DNA of 64,000 nucleotides from Adenanthera pavonina (Eukaryota > Streptophyta > Magnoliopsida > Fabales > Fabaceae). The number at the start of each line of letters is the position of its first letter. Positions within the stretch are counted from its first letter, which is position 1. A program made the translations under genes and the position numbers. This document shows, one piece after another, positions 23,213-34,859 of the stretch. The DNA lies in assembly GCA_026686845.1 (NCBI GenBank), contig JAIVEN010000023.1:13534001-13598000 (forward strand), read 5' to 3'. The notes beneath the pieces were generated by a model, which did not search any database, was not told where the DNA came from, and saw nothing but the letters and a program-made list of their open reading frames with translations.

Positions 23213-24632
23213 ATTAAAAAAAATCTCCCAGGTCCCTCATTGTCATTGCATTGCCGTTTTGGACTCTGAAGAAAGAGAAGATATCACAATGATCATTCAG
23301 AATTGGGATTTCTAGCCCTAAACTCTGCCCAATCAAACCCTCCATTGTCCGCGACATTTTCCTTTTCTTTTTTGAGGTAAAACCTAGATCCACTTCAAGT
23401 AACAGTGAGCTTTATTTTCTCAGTGAGGGAAGGAGTAGACTACTTGCTTACTTGCTCTGCTTTTTGCATCGGCCTCTCAATAACAGTGAGCTTTCTAACT
23501 CACTCTTCCTCTCAGTAGTGCAGACTCGCAGACTCGCCGTTATTTCTCTCGGCTTTCTTTCTCTCGGTGTCATAGACTCGCAGCTCACCATTATTCTTTG
23601 TGTCTTCATAGTTCACAACTTCACGATGAGCTTTCTAATCACTCAGTTGGTTTAATGTTTTCAGCTTTCAGTTACGTTAATTGTTTCTTCTAGTTCTCGG
23701 ATCTTACTCTTCCAGCTACCTCTCTTTACTTCCTATGCTGCCATGTTACATGATGTTGTTTAGCTAGTAGCTATTTTAGGAAGAATTATTTGTTGGATTT
23801 CCTAGAAATGTATCTTAACAATTGTCATTATAATATTTTCGGTTTAGTTTTGTATGATTAAATTTTATTGTTCTATTATGTACAGAACAGGTAGACGTCC
23901 ATGCCATTTAGAACAAGGGATGATGGCCAGGTTTTATAAACCCCCTGTCATTTGTCTTACGAATTATGGCCTTGTTGGGGTTACTTTGAATGAATATTGC
24001 ATTTATATGATATCTTTGGTAAAAATCTGACTCATGCGTGATGTTAATAGCCTTCTTGCAAGTTTCAAAGTAGACTCTAGTTGAGCATCTAAACTTCTGT
24101 GTGAGTTATGCTTAAATTAATTTGTTAGAAACCAAAGATATCATTATGGAATCATGGTTTCGGACTTCACATTTAGAGATGTTTAACCTTGTTGCTTGTC
24201 ATGATTATGTGAGGTAAAATATGATTTTTTTTAATCCATTATCGATCTCTGTGGGTGAGTTATTGTCCTGCTTTTTGTCAAGGCTGAAAGTGATCATCAG
24301 AGTGAATATCATCTGCTTAATATTGGATGAATCTAGCATATGAGGCATTGAAAGATCAAAAAGCATTAAAAAGCCAAAAAGGAATTCAGTGAATAAGTGT
24401 TACCAAACCCTTTCCTATTCATGGCTGGTTTTCTATTGCTTTCTTATATACTTAAATTCATTACATATATGTGAGAATGTGAGGCAAGAAATCTTTGTTT
24501 TTGCTCTAATTTTATATATGTTAGCAAAATCAAAACCTGTTTTATTACTATACTAACTCACATAATTATTTGGTTAGCCTTTCATATAAATTTTAGTTCT
24601 CATGTATTTATAATTGAATTGCAGAAAAATCA

Positions 24633-27077
24633 ATGAATAATCTTGAGTTCCAAATTCCAACTAGTGGGACACCAAATGACACAATTTAGACAAGTGATCT
24701 TCCTTCAAGTACACATAGTGGTGTTGGTACTGCAATTGCTTCAAACACATCTGGTGGTCCTCGTCCTTTAGAAACGCCGGGTATTGCTTCTACTCCTTTA
24801 GAAACTCTCCGGTTTGTTTCTACTAGTTCAGAAACTCCCACTAGTGCTGCTAATCCTTTAGAAGCAGCTGGTGGTTTTTCTACTCCTTCAGAAGCACAAG
24901 CAGTAGCTGCTAATAATCCCATTCGTAAACCACCATTGAAGAAGTCACCGGTTTGGCAGTATTTTATCATGCTTCCTTTGGATGAGACAAATGGGAAACC
25001 TAGAGCAATATGTAAATATTGTGAGACTTCTTATACTACTGACTCAAACAAGCACGGCACTGGGACTTTAAAGAGGCACCTTGAGAAATGCATGAAGAAT
25101 CCATATAGGAAAAAGAATCAAACAATCCTGGCATACACAGAGACATCATCAGGAGATGGGTCTATGGGCTCAACCAAAAGCTTAGTTCCTCACACTTACA
25201 GTTTAGAGGTATGTCGTCGAGCCTTGGTAAAGTTTATGATATGTGATGAGCAATCTTTTCGTGTGGTGGAAGGACGGGGCTTTCACAAATGCAGCAACAC
25301 TCTTAAGCCTAGATTCCCAGTTCCATCTAGATTCATGATTTCTCGAGACTGTTTAAAATTGTTTAACAGTGAAGGGGTGCAATTGAAAACATATCTAAGA
25401 AAATCTTGTAGCCGTGTGTGTCTCACAACTGATACATGGACGTCTGTGCAAAACTTTTACTATATGGCTCTCATAGCACATTTCATTGATGAAAATTGGC
25501 AGCTGCAAAAGTGCATCCTGAACTTTGTAAACATTGACAATCATAAGGGTGAAACAGTTGGTAAGGCCATAGAAAAGTGTTTGTTGAATTGGGGGATTGA
25601 AAAAGTATTCATAATCACTGTTGATAATGCAAACTCTAATGACACAACAGTGGCATATTTGAAGAAGCGATTGAAAAATTGGAATGGCTTGGTGTAATGG
25701 TGATTACCTTCATATGAGGTGTTGTGCCCATATTATTAACTTAGTGGTGAATGATGGATTGAAAGATATGGATGACTCTATCAGCACCATTCGTCAAGCT
25801 ATCAAGTATGTTAGATCATCTCCTTCAAGATTTCAAGCTTTTAAAAATCTTGTTGACGCAAAAATGATAGAGTCAAAGAGTCTTGTGTCCTTAGATGTTC
25901 TTACCAGGTGGAACTCCACCTATCTTATGTTACAAACAGCTTTGAAGTTTCAAAATGTCTATAATCGAATGGAAGATGAAGATTATGGGTACGTTGCTCA
26001 TTTTATGGAAGATTCACGTCGGGGAAACTCTCCTAGGCCTATGGATTGGAGGAAGGCAGAGGTGTTTGTTGCATTTCTATCCTTTTTCTATTCAAGCACT
26101 TTGAAATTCTCTGGATCACTGCATGTGACATCTAATACTGCCTTTCTTGAACTTGTCACCACCCAAGAGGTATTGCAATTAAACACTTTTGATATGACTA
26201 ATTCTATTACTTCTGATATGGCTAAAAGAATGAAGGCCAAATATGACAAGTACTGGGGGAAGCCTGATAATTTGAATCCTTTGTTGGTTATGGGTGCTTT
26301 CTTGGATCCTAGATATAAACTAAGCTTTGTGAGTACCTCCTTTCGAGAGTTGTATGAGGACCCTGAATTGTGCAAGGCTATGGAGATGAAAGCAAAGGAT
26401 GCATTATATCAGTTGTATGATGAATATTCACAGCTTGGGGGTAATGCTAATGAACAATCAGAAAGTTGTGTCTCTGAAGATAGTGGTCTATCTACCAATT
26501 CAGATTCATCAAGGTTTTCAAGCGCACCAATTAAGGTACCTGGTAAAATCTTGGGTCAATGGGAAACTTCAAAAAAATTGAAAGTTAGCTTAGATCACAC
26601 ATTAGAGGTTGAACGGTATCTTGCAGATAGTGAAGTTCAAGATATTCCTTCTTTTAACATCTTGAGTTGGTGGAAAGCAAATGCATCAAAATATAAAATC
26701 CTCTCTCTTATTGCACGAGATGTTTTAGCAATTCCAGTGTCCACAGTCGCTTCAAAATCTACTTTCAGCACTAGTGGACGTGTGCTTGATCCTATCCAAA
26801 GCTCATTAAAAGCAAGGGCACTGGAATTACTCATTTGTTGTCAAAATTGGCTTGACCCTGGTACAACTGTCAACATTGATCCTCGTGACTATGAAGGCAT
26901 AGATGAGGAGGATGTGGATGGAATAATTGCTAAAGGTTTGTTCATATTTTGTTCATTTGCAATTTAATCCGAAATCATCTCTTCATTACCATATTTGTAA
27001 TCTTTTATAATTCTCTTTTTTTTTTAACCTTTACAGATCCTCAAGCTGGAGCTGCTCTTCCAACTGGTCCAATTTAA
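24633..27077 (+). pseudogene. hAT transposase, ZBED/RICESLEEPER type, disrupted
   Basis: The reading starts at ATG 24633. An in-frame TAG at 24687-24689 follows after 18 codons. The frame continues through a P/S/T-rich leader to a BED-type zinc finger (about 24950-25095; CKYC then HLEKC) and the RNase H-like catalytic region (TTDTWTSVQNFYYMALIAHF and VDNANSND). It shifts phase near 25684-25697. A second long frame carries a hAT-conserved segment (HMRCCAHIINLVVNDGL, DVLTRWNSTYLML) and the C-terminal hAT dimerisation domain ending SSLKARALELLICCQNWL at about 26860. A short intron (26936-27036, GT-AG) leads to a last exon ending at TAA 27075. Intact relatives cut and paste DNA or are domesticated regulators (DAYSLEEPER, RICESLEEPER). 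The stop and frameshift indicate a pseudogene. Confidence 0.88.
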
Positions 27078-27638
27078 GCTTGTTATGTTTAATGTTGTTG
27101 AGTTTTTAGTCATGTTTAAGTTAATGTTGTATTGTCTTTAGTGGAATTGTCATGAAACTAATGGGTTGTGTTGTGTGGCTTTTGTAGTATTTAATGGAGT
27201 TGTTATGCATTGTCTTTATTGGATTTGTGATGAAACTAATGGTGATGCATTATGTTACATTGTAGACTTGATGTTGGATTATATTGTTCTTTTAGTTATG
27301 ATGAAACTAATGGTGATGTTATGTTGTCTTTATCTTGTCTATTGTTGGATTGATGGATTAGACCTCATGCCATTACTGTCATTACTCATTAGTTTAGTTG
27401 GTCCTTTGTTTAAATTTTTCTAAAACTGCAGAGAAAATGTGTGTGTAGCAGTATAATGGTTTAACCATTGATTCATCATGAGAATTTCAATCCACAGGTT
27501 ATTGATTTGGTAGGTTCTACTACATTGTTAATAATAATGATATATTGCTCAAGAAAGTGCAGAATTTGCTAGAACTAATCTAAAATTACCCTGCTATGAT
27601 ATTACCGATTATTGCATTGGATTGTTGTTACCATGCAG

Positions 27639-28241
27639 AACGAACTAGATTGTTAATTGATTCGGCAATGAAACTTGTTGTCTCCCAGATTCCAGAGGTT
27701 TTAGTAGATGACAGGAGAGAAGCAATGCTTAGAGCAAGCAATCATGCATTGGCAAGGGGAGTGACAACAGTTGTTGACATAGGAAAATATTTTCCAGGGG
27801 TGTCATCTTATCGTTCTTGGGAGGATTTTGTAGGTTATAATATTAAATTGAGTCAGATGTATTTCTAATGACATTCATTCATTTTATATGGTTTTTCAAT
27901 AGTGTACTTGTTTTCCATAAAGGAAAAACTGTTGAAAACTTTAAAGAACAAGATATAACATGCAGTTATGCCTATGCTGCACTGAATGGTGAGCTATGAT
28001 TCAGAAAGCCTGATTAATCCATTCAAATGCAACAAAACACAAAATAATGGGTTAAAGCTTAAGGCATCAAGATTCTGGCTTGTCTAATTTCATTTTTAGA
28101 ATACTCTGGGATGGTCTTCATTAACTTGATTGTTTATCTTTTTTCTGAACTTTGCAGATGTTTATTAATGGGCAGATTCGTTGTTGAAAATGAAAGTTCG
28201 AGTTTGTTTATTTTTTCCAATGGAGACATGGTCACATTTAG
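27639..28241 (+). pseudogene. LAF3-like amidohydrolase fragment (two exons)
   Basis: Exon A (27639-27833) is preceded by an atgcag acceptor and encodes a segment containing LLIDSAMKLVVSQIPEV, ASNHALARGVTTVVDIGKYF and SWEDFV. An intron of 324 bases (27834-28157) with GT and a tttgcag end follows. Exon B (28158 to about 28241) encodes a WADSL...RVCLFFPMETWSHLA segment but has an in-frame TAA at its fourth codon. Both parts resemble plant LAF3-type amidohydrolases (metal-dependent hydrolase superfamily; LAF3 acts in phytochrome A signalling). Only a middle portion is present; no upstream or downstream exons were found. The retained intron shows that the fragment arose by DNA-level copying, not by reverse transcription. 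Identification is from memory of the family motifs. Confidence 0.7.
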
Positions 28242-28244
28242 CTG

Positions 28245-31200
28245 TATGATTCTATTCTGACTTGTACTTAAATGAAGCATGGTCCAAACTAATGCTAAGG
28301 ATTAGAATTCATCGTTGTATGCTCTTCTATAGGTCATCAAGTAGGTTCTTCAGGTTTCCATCATCCTCCATTATGTGCAGTGTAGGTTGTAGAGAAAAAT
28401 ATTGTAATTCTAATGAATGACAGTTGAAGTTCCTTTACATGGAATAATATAGATATTATATAATGGCTGTTTTGGCACATTCATGTTATATATCTTCCAT
28501 GGGTAGTTTTAGCCTTCTTGACTCCTCGCTAGGATTTTTTCCTTCTTCTAGTTATGCAGAATGTGCATTGTTAAGTTAATATATGACAATGTTTAGTTCC
28601 ATGTTAATTTTGTAGTGGCTTAATGGTTCAACTATTTTGTAGGGATTATTATATTTTTATGATTACTGCTAGCTCATTTCATTGAGGGGGTCAAGCAAAG
28701 ACAATCAGTTTTATAGAAGAAATTATGATAGCTTGTTTAGCTCCCAAAGCAATGGTATGTCTCTCTTATACTAATCTCTATCTGTTAGAAATGAAATTAA
28801 ATGACCAATTATTCAAACACTAATTTTTAAAATTTAATTAATTACAATAATAGTTATTCAAAAAATAATAGATTCATGTGAATATCTTGAAGATAAATGA
28901 CTTTGATTTACAATATTTACAAATCAAGAATTAATATTACAATGGTAACCGTGATGTAATTGTTGGTCAAAAAGCATTATATAATTGGTATTATATATTA
29001 ATACAATTAGCATCAAAATTCTAAATTCTAAATACATTTAAATAAAAAAAATAGTGCAATAATGACAAAGAAAAATGAAACCGTCATTTAATTAACATTA
29101 TATATTAATACAATTAGTATATAAATATATTTAAATCAGAAAACAATATAATAAAAATAATAATAATAATAATAATAATAATAAAGAAATATGGCTATTT
29201 CTATGTATGGGATATAAATATAATTAAATCAGAGAAAACAGTGCAATAATAGGAAAGAAAACAGTGTTAATGTGGTGCCATAGAATATTTTGCTAATATA
29301 ATATTTCATATTTTCTTTAAATACACCTATCTTTATAATATATATATATAAACAGGTGGTGCCAACGATTTTTGTTTTTGTTTTTCCCTTTCTAGTTTGT
29401 ACTCCTTCATTGATCGAAACGTGGGACGGCGAAAAAGAGAAAAACAACAGGCACGGCGAAAAAGATGTTTGTATTGTAGCCATATGGCAGTGGCAGAGAC
29501 AGGTACAGCTATATCTGTACAGGATTATTTAGTGTGGAATAAAATTAAAAAAAATAAAAATAATATATATATATATATGTAGGTTTAAAATAACATGACC
29601 CACCATAAATATCGTTAAAAATACAAGTCATACAATTTAGTAGTTTTATAATCAATAACACGAATTTATTGTGCTTTTAAATAAATAAATCAGAAGTAAA
29701 ACATATTAATAAAAATATAATAAATATTACAATTTTTGAAAAAGAAATATCTCTCCCCACATACCAAACATATTGATCTGCAGTGTTTTTATCAAGTATT
29801 ATTGTTGTTTGCGATAGGCTCCAAATCCAATAGCTAGCTAGCAGTGAACATGATGTGGATAAGGAGCAATAAGAGAGACAAGTTTGTGAAGCGATCGATG
29901 ATAGATATATTAAGGTGAGATTCAGGAAAACAAATTCAAAGTCAAAAGAAGAAGCATGCATATGCATGGATTGGCAATTATGTGCAGACATATGTATGAT
30001 AATGGATTTGACGAGGCTTACATGGCTACCACCAAGTTCCAAATGATGGTAAGGGAAAGATACATGAAGTTGGCAATATTACACTCAAACGATCAATTAA
30101 TGGGAACGCGTGTTCCTGTAATATTACTTCTTATTTGTTCCGCTAGCTACAGCATCAATTTTGTTTTCCACTTTTTGTTTCGTAGCACACCACAACCTCT
30201 CACTATATATGATCTGGCGGGAGAGGCTCGCCAGTGGGGGACGAATGCTGTAAATAGTAGGTGACAATTTAAATGAGGGACAGAGGGAGGAAGGGAGGGG
30301 CGTGGTGGCGGAGGTGGAGGTGGAGCCATCCCGCGAGTGATGGAGGGATGAGGATTTGGTGATCCCAAAAGGGCAGGGGTGGAGCCCGCGTATCACGTGG
30401 GGGCCAGCTTCCCCTCACTAAAGACTCAAGATATAGTGGGATTCGTACAGCTGTCAGATAGGGATTGCTTTGTATGGGGGGCATTGACCAATCAGGGGGG
30501 ACTATAACAAGCTAACAGATGGGTGGCCCACTTCCACCTCAGGATTACGGGCTTATCTATCCTCTCCTCTTTTACCCATTCCAATCGTCTCCTCTCCTGT
30601 TTACTGCTCTTGTTCCCACCCGTCATGCTCCGTCGGCAATCATGTTTTCCGACGAAAAAAAAAAAGTAAATCTCATCTTCCTTTTTTTTTTTAAAGAAAA
30701 ATTCGATCCGACTGGTGGTTACCTCATGGATAATGAACATGTGATTCTTCATAAATTTTAATATATGTATTGTATTGAATGAGGTTTGAATTAATACTTT
30801 TAGAAGTAGAGTGCCGTTTTAAGTTGCTTTATTTATAATTTATGAATATTGCAATTGTAAATATTTGTAAATTTTACATGATATATATTGAATTGAACTG
30901 ATTATTGTTTACTTTCAAAATTAAAAATAAGATCTATTGATGGATTGTTAACATAGAGTGAATAACATTACAATAATTTAGAAACTAATTTTTTATACAA
31001 TTATCTAATATTTAATATTATCAAGTCAGCCTTGAGTATTCTGGAGCCTCAATCGCTATTGGTATATAGAAACTAATTTTAATAAATTATAGTCTGAATA
31101 AGAAAGAACATAAATATAATTCTATAGAGCTTCTGTAACTGGGAAAAAAACTGTAAAGCTTCTCATAATTTAAAAATGTCTGGGAGTATATATTTTTGAA

Positions 31201-31590
31201 AAATCAATTTATTCTTAGATGATCTTTTCTTTGACAAGTTCAAGATACCCGAACTTAAAATATTTGTAAGAATATTTTACAAGTTAAACTAACAAATTTA
31301 AAAATCAATACGTACTATACTATTTATTTATATTTTTAACACGCATATTCACTTGATATGAACAAGGATTATTATCAAATTCAGCAATGCGCAGTTAATG
31401 ACAAAGCTAAGCTAAACACAGCTGCGAATTTGTAAGAACAAAAATCGAACAGATCTACAGAATTGAGATGGGCACGTTATATATTGACAAATTTTGGTCC
31501 TGTGAGAAATTTAATTATTCCGGTTTCTCAGTTGTGGCTATAATCTCGCGAGATCTTCAAGAGGCTTCACCATATGAGCTTTTTTTTTAT
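28245..31590. other. Gene-free region, mixed repeats and a GC-richer island
   Basis: A degenerate tandem repeat based on 'ttatatattaatacaattag' and 'aatagtgcaataat' occupies about 28975-29265, interrupted by (AAT)n at about 29158-29186. The 30190-30640 segment is GC-richer, with purine-rich 'gaggtggaggtggagcc' text, but both strands give only short overlapping ORFs. A 102-codon plus-strand ORF at 29956-30264 was inspected and matches no family I recognise; I do not call it a gene. Confidence 0.5.
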
Positions 31591-31591
31591 A

Positions 31592-33210
31592 GGGAAAATT
31601 AATCAACCAGCCCTATAGTGTACACTTATTTTCAAATTGGTCTTCATACTTTAAAAGTTTGTTCAAAACTCCTTATAGTTTCTATAGTTAGTAGAGTTAC
31701 TTTCCAAAGTTCAATTCATTTACAAAATTATGCCTATGATGTATGTGTGGCATTAACACTGCTAGGTTAATGATGATGTGGCAAAATAATTAAAACATGG
31801 ATTTTTGACTTGGAAAAAAATCAAATGCCTAGCCTCTATCTTTCGTCTTGATTCAAACTTGATCGTGAGCAAAAAAAAAAAACTGAGTAGATGTTGTTTT
31901 GCTATTAGCATCAGAGATGGCAGCAATTCCTTTTTATAACGAGCTTCATATGCAAATGAAGTCACAGTAGATAAAAGAACGAATAAAGCTTAAAGAAGAA
32001 GTTGAGTCTAAGAAGAGAAATCTATCAATAATACTTATAATCCTCCCCTTGAACTACTCCCTATATTTTCACTTTCAGTCCAAAAAAGAAAATCCATCTA
32101 TTCAAGACATTTTCTCCATGCTTGTCCCCCATTTCTTATACCTACTTCAAGAGAGTCCTGAAACAAACAAGATTAGTTCAAAGATGACTCCAAAAATATT
32201 AATTCATAGAAGAAGTTATTTCATTTTATGGGGAAATATATTTTATGTCCATTGAATAATTTCTACTCCTAAATTCTACAATAAGGAAATTGTTTGAAAG
32301 TGTCACTAACACATTTAATTCCACGTTTCTATTTGAAGATAAATGGCCATTTAATTCCACACCAAACGTATTAAGCTACATGATGATCATTAGACCCACA
32401 AGTTTTCCTTTATATCTTATCCATCTTTCCTTCAAAATTACAAGTAGATACAACTAAAAAAAAAAAAGGAGATAGAGAGAGAAAAAAAATTAACCTGGGT
32501 GGGTTGTATTTTTTCCACATATGCATGTTCTTCAAAATAAGAAACATGAATGACTATAAGATGTCAAGATGGGGAGGACTGGATGCAATAGATTTAAAAA
32601 CTGGAAAGGATGGTCAAAATAAAGTGGAGAGTGAAGAGCTGGCAAAAGGAGAATTGTAAGTGTGATAAGGAACAAGTTGCAAAGAAAAGAAAAAGAAAGG
32701 TAAATTTCTCTTGAGGATAGGGAGGCAAATGAGAATAAAGGAAAGGTATAATGTTAACGTAAAAAACACGTGGCAATGCAGAGGAGCCGTGTATTAATTT
32801 TTTTCCTCTCGTACTATTATGAGCTTTGTTGTAGGAACCAATGGCATTGTCACTAGTAGCTCCTCCACCAACTATAGAACGACACCAACACAGTTTTGTG
32901 TTTTTCACTTAGTTTAGGTTTCGAGTATTTCGATGGAATAAAAGAGAGAAGCGATGCATTTTAAATTTTTCCAACTCACTAGTATACATGTCAATTTTAT
33001 TTGTCACAACATCACTAACTTAATAGTGTTAATGCTACATATACACGAGAAGGATAGTTTTATTAATAGATTTAACTTTGGGAAGTAACTTTACTATCAG
33101 AAGACACTATATAAAGAGTTTTTTACAAACTTTTAAAGTTTGAGGACAAACTTGAAAATTAGTATAAATTATAGGGACTAATGTTCCCTTTTGTTATACT
33201 TTATTAATTA
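31592..33210. mobile_element. MULE-like element with inverted repeats of about 200 bp
   Basis: The left arm (31592 to about 31790) and the right arm (about 32985-33210) are inverted copies of each other with moderate divergence. Shared text includes 'actttaaaagtttgt', 'agttactttccaaagtt', 'gcattaacactgcta' and 'agggaaaattaa' (right arm read on the minus strand with small changes). Long terminal inverted repeats with a non-transposase interior of about 1.2 kb fit a non-autonomous Mutator-like element. A clear 9-bp target duplication was not seen. The interior has no recognised domain; the longest internal ORF (32594-32908, minus) is unrecognised. Confidence 0.65.
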
Positions 33211-33318
33211 ACTCCAGACACAAATGAAAGAAAAGACAATTCAGAACGGAAGTTTAACTACACGCTATTCAGGGGTTAAAATTGTTAATATATTGTTGCT
33301 CTTCACTTCTGGTATCTA

Positions 33319-33390
33319 GTGGCTGTAGTTTAGTGGTAAGAATTCCACGTTGTGGCCGTGGAGACCTGGGCTCGAATCCCAGCAGCCACA
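33319..33390 (+). tRNA. tRNA-His (anticodon GUG)
   Basis: This 72-base gene folds as a complete cloverleaf. The acceptor stem is GTGGCTG/CAGCCAC with discriminator A. The anticodon stem is CCACG/CGTGG around the loop TTGTGGC, with anticodon GTG at 33352-33354. The T arm contains the canonical GGTTCGAATCC-like text (GGCTCGAATCCC), which is also the internal B box. No intron is present. The CCA end is not encoded, as usual for nuclear genes. A TTTT terminator for RNA polymerase III begins at 33403, 13 bases after the gene. It supplies histidine to translation. Confidence 0.96.
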
Positions 33391-33402
33391 AATCTTATTG
33401 TG

Positions 33403-33406
33403 TTTT
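33403..33406 (+). terminator. RNA polymerase III T-run terminator of tRNA-His
   Basis: TTTT lies 13 bases after the discriminator base, with a longer interrupted T run just beyond (33408-33413). Confidence 0.7.
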
Positions 33407-33607
33407 CTTTTTTCTTGACAAGAAGTTAAAATTTAAAAATGGGGTTCATGGAATCCGAAAGTTGCTTTTGGGCGAATTTTGTTCATCATGCCAGAACTTA
33501 AAAGACAAAGTCTATCTGTACAGCACCGATAACAAGAGGCGTGGTCCTCTTTCTTACACAGTGCGTTTATATTTCTTTTTCTATGGGCGCGCAGAGTCAG
33601 TCTCTTA

Positions 33608-33981
33608 GGATCTGTTTGGTTCAACTGAGGGATTAGAGGGAAGGAAATTGAAAGGATTTTAATGAAGGGAATTGGAGGGATTTTAAAATTTCCTTGTTTG
33701 ATGGAATTAGAGGGAAGGGGATTGGAGGGATTTTAATAAAATCTTGTTTGGCTCAGGAAGGAATTGGAGGGAATTGGAGGGATTGAGTAATAAATACTCT
33801 TTCCCCTTCAAAAAACCCCAATTTGGAGAAATTTAAAATGAGGAGGGGGGAGGGGGGAGGGGATTGGAGGGGATTAAATTCCCCTCAATCCCCTCCAATA
33901 TTTTAGCCAAACAAGGGGAGGGGATTCAATTCCCTCCAATTCTCTTTCCTCCCCTTAAAAAACTCCGAACCAAACGGGACC
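33608..33981. mobile_element. Tourist-like (PIF/Harbinger) MITE with G-rich core
   Basis: The ends GGATCTGTTTGGTTC and GAACCAAACGGGACC are inverted complements with one or two mismatches. They are flanked by TTA on both sides (33605-33607 and 33982-33984), the usual TWA target duplication. The interior is made of 'ggaattggagggatttt' repeats on the left and 'ccctccaattcc' on the right, so the whole element can fold on itself. It encodes nothing. Confidence 0.85.
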
Positions 33982-34540
33982 TTAAAATTGTTATTATACT
34001 GAGTATATTATTTCAAATTCTTTATATTATCCCAATTGGCATCTTACAAGTCACACATGTCAATTAAACAAACGGCACCATCAATGACAGAATAAACTAT
34101 GCGTCTAATCGCTCACGGATAGCAACAGAGAAATGGTAATGCAATGCTTCCCAATTCCCCAATAGCAGGTTACACGGAATTTTTTTAAGAAAAATATTTT
34201 AGGAAAAAAATCATTTGATATTCAATAGTATCAATTAATTTAAATTTGAGATACAAATTTGTTTGATGTCTTAATTTGAAGTAGACGTGGGAAAATCACA
34301 AATTAGGGAAGCTATCACTGTGATGCATGGTTGGAGCTACTGAGTGGATAATTTTGTTTGACCTAGCAGCGGCATTACATAAATGAGAAACAGATCATGA
34401 AGACAAACCAATAAAAAGGACGGAAGGAGCATATGCTAGCGGATATCCTTTCCTCGTTCTCACTTTTAATAACATTTTGTTTTGTTCGATAAGTCATCAT
34501 CCAGTTACGATTGCATTTATTTTTTTTTTTTAAAGTTTAT

Positions 34541-34812
34541 ACTCCCTCCGGTTTTATATATAGGACATTTTATCTTGGTCCTAAATATAAGATCCTTTAC
34601 AATATACGAGGTGGTATTTATTATCCATTTCTAAAAAAATATCACTATTTAATGTATTCAAAGAGAACAAAAAAAAGAGATTAAATAAGGGTAGTTTTAA
34701 AAAAATATTAAAATTTTTGGAGAAATCGAGGTAGTTAATTATTTTTAACTCACTTTCTTAATTCGCGTGATTCAGTTAAAATAGTCTTATATATAGGACT
34801 AGAGAAAGAAAT
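34541..34812. mobile_element. Stowaway-like MITE
   Basis: Begins ACTCCCTCCGG followed by ttttatatataggac, and ends with the degenerate complement gtcttatatataggactag. The CTCCCTCCG terminus and TA-rich flanks are typical of Stowaway (Tc1/mariner) elements. It shares internal text (tatttaatgtattcaa, ggtagttttaaaaaaatatt) with the pair at 56165-56695. Confidence 0.75.
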
Positions 34813-34859
34813 TTTTAATCTGAAAAACGTCATTAATTTCATGATGATAGCACTCCCTC

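Noticed and set aside
29956..30264. Plus-strand 102-codon ORF with a segment resembling ATTKFQMMVRERYMK
   Set aside because: No recognisable domain, no splice partners, and the second half reads into low-complexity hydrophobic sequence. Kept as unassigned.
30124..30484. Overlapping minus-strand ORFs with proline runs (PPPPPPPRPSLPPS)
   Set aside because: They arise from purine-rich 'ggaggtggaggtgg' text, and three frames are open at once, which is typical of composition bias rather than coding.
33282..33608. 108-codon ORF over the tRNA-His gene
   Set aside because: Its centre is the tRNA itself. The cloverleaf, anticodon and terminator explain the sequence, and the remainder has no family match.
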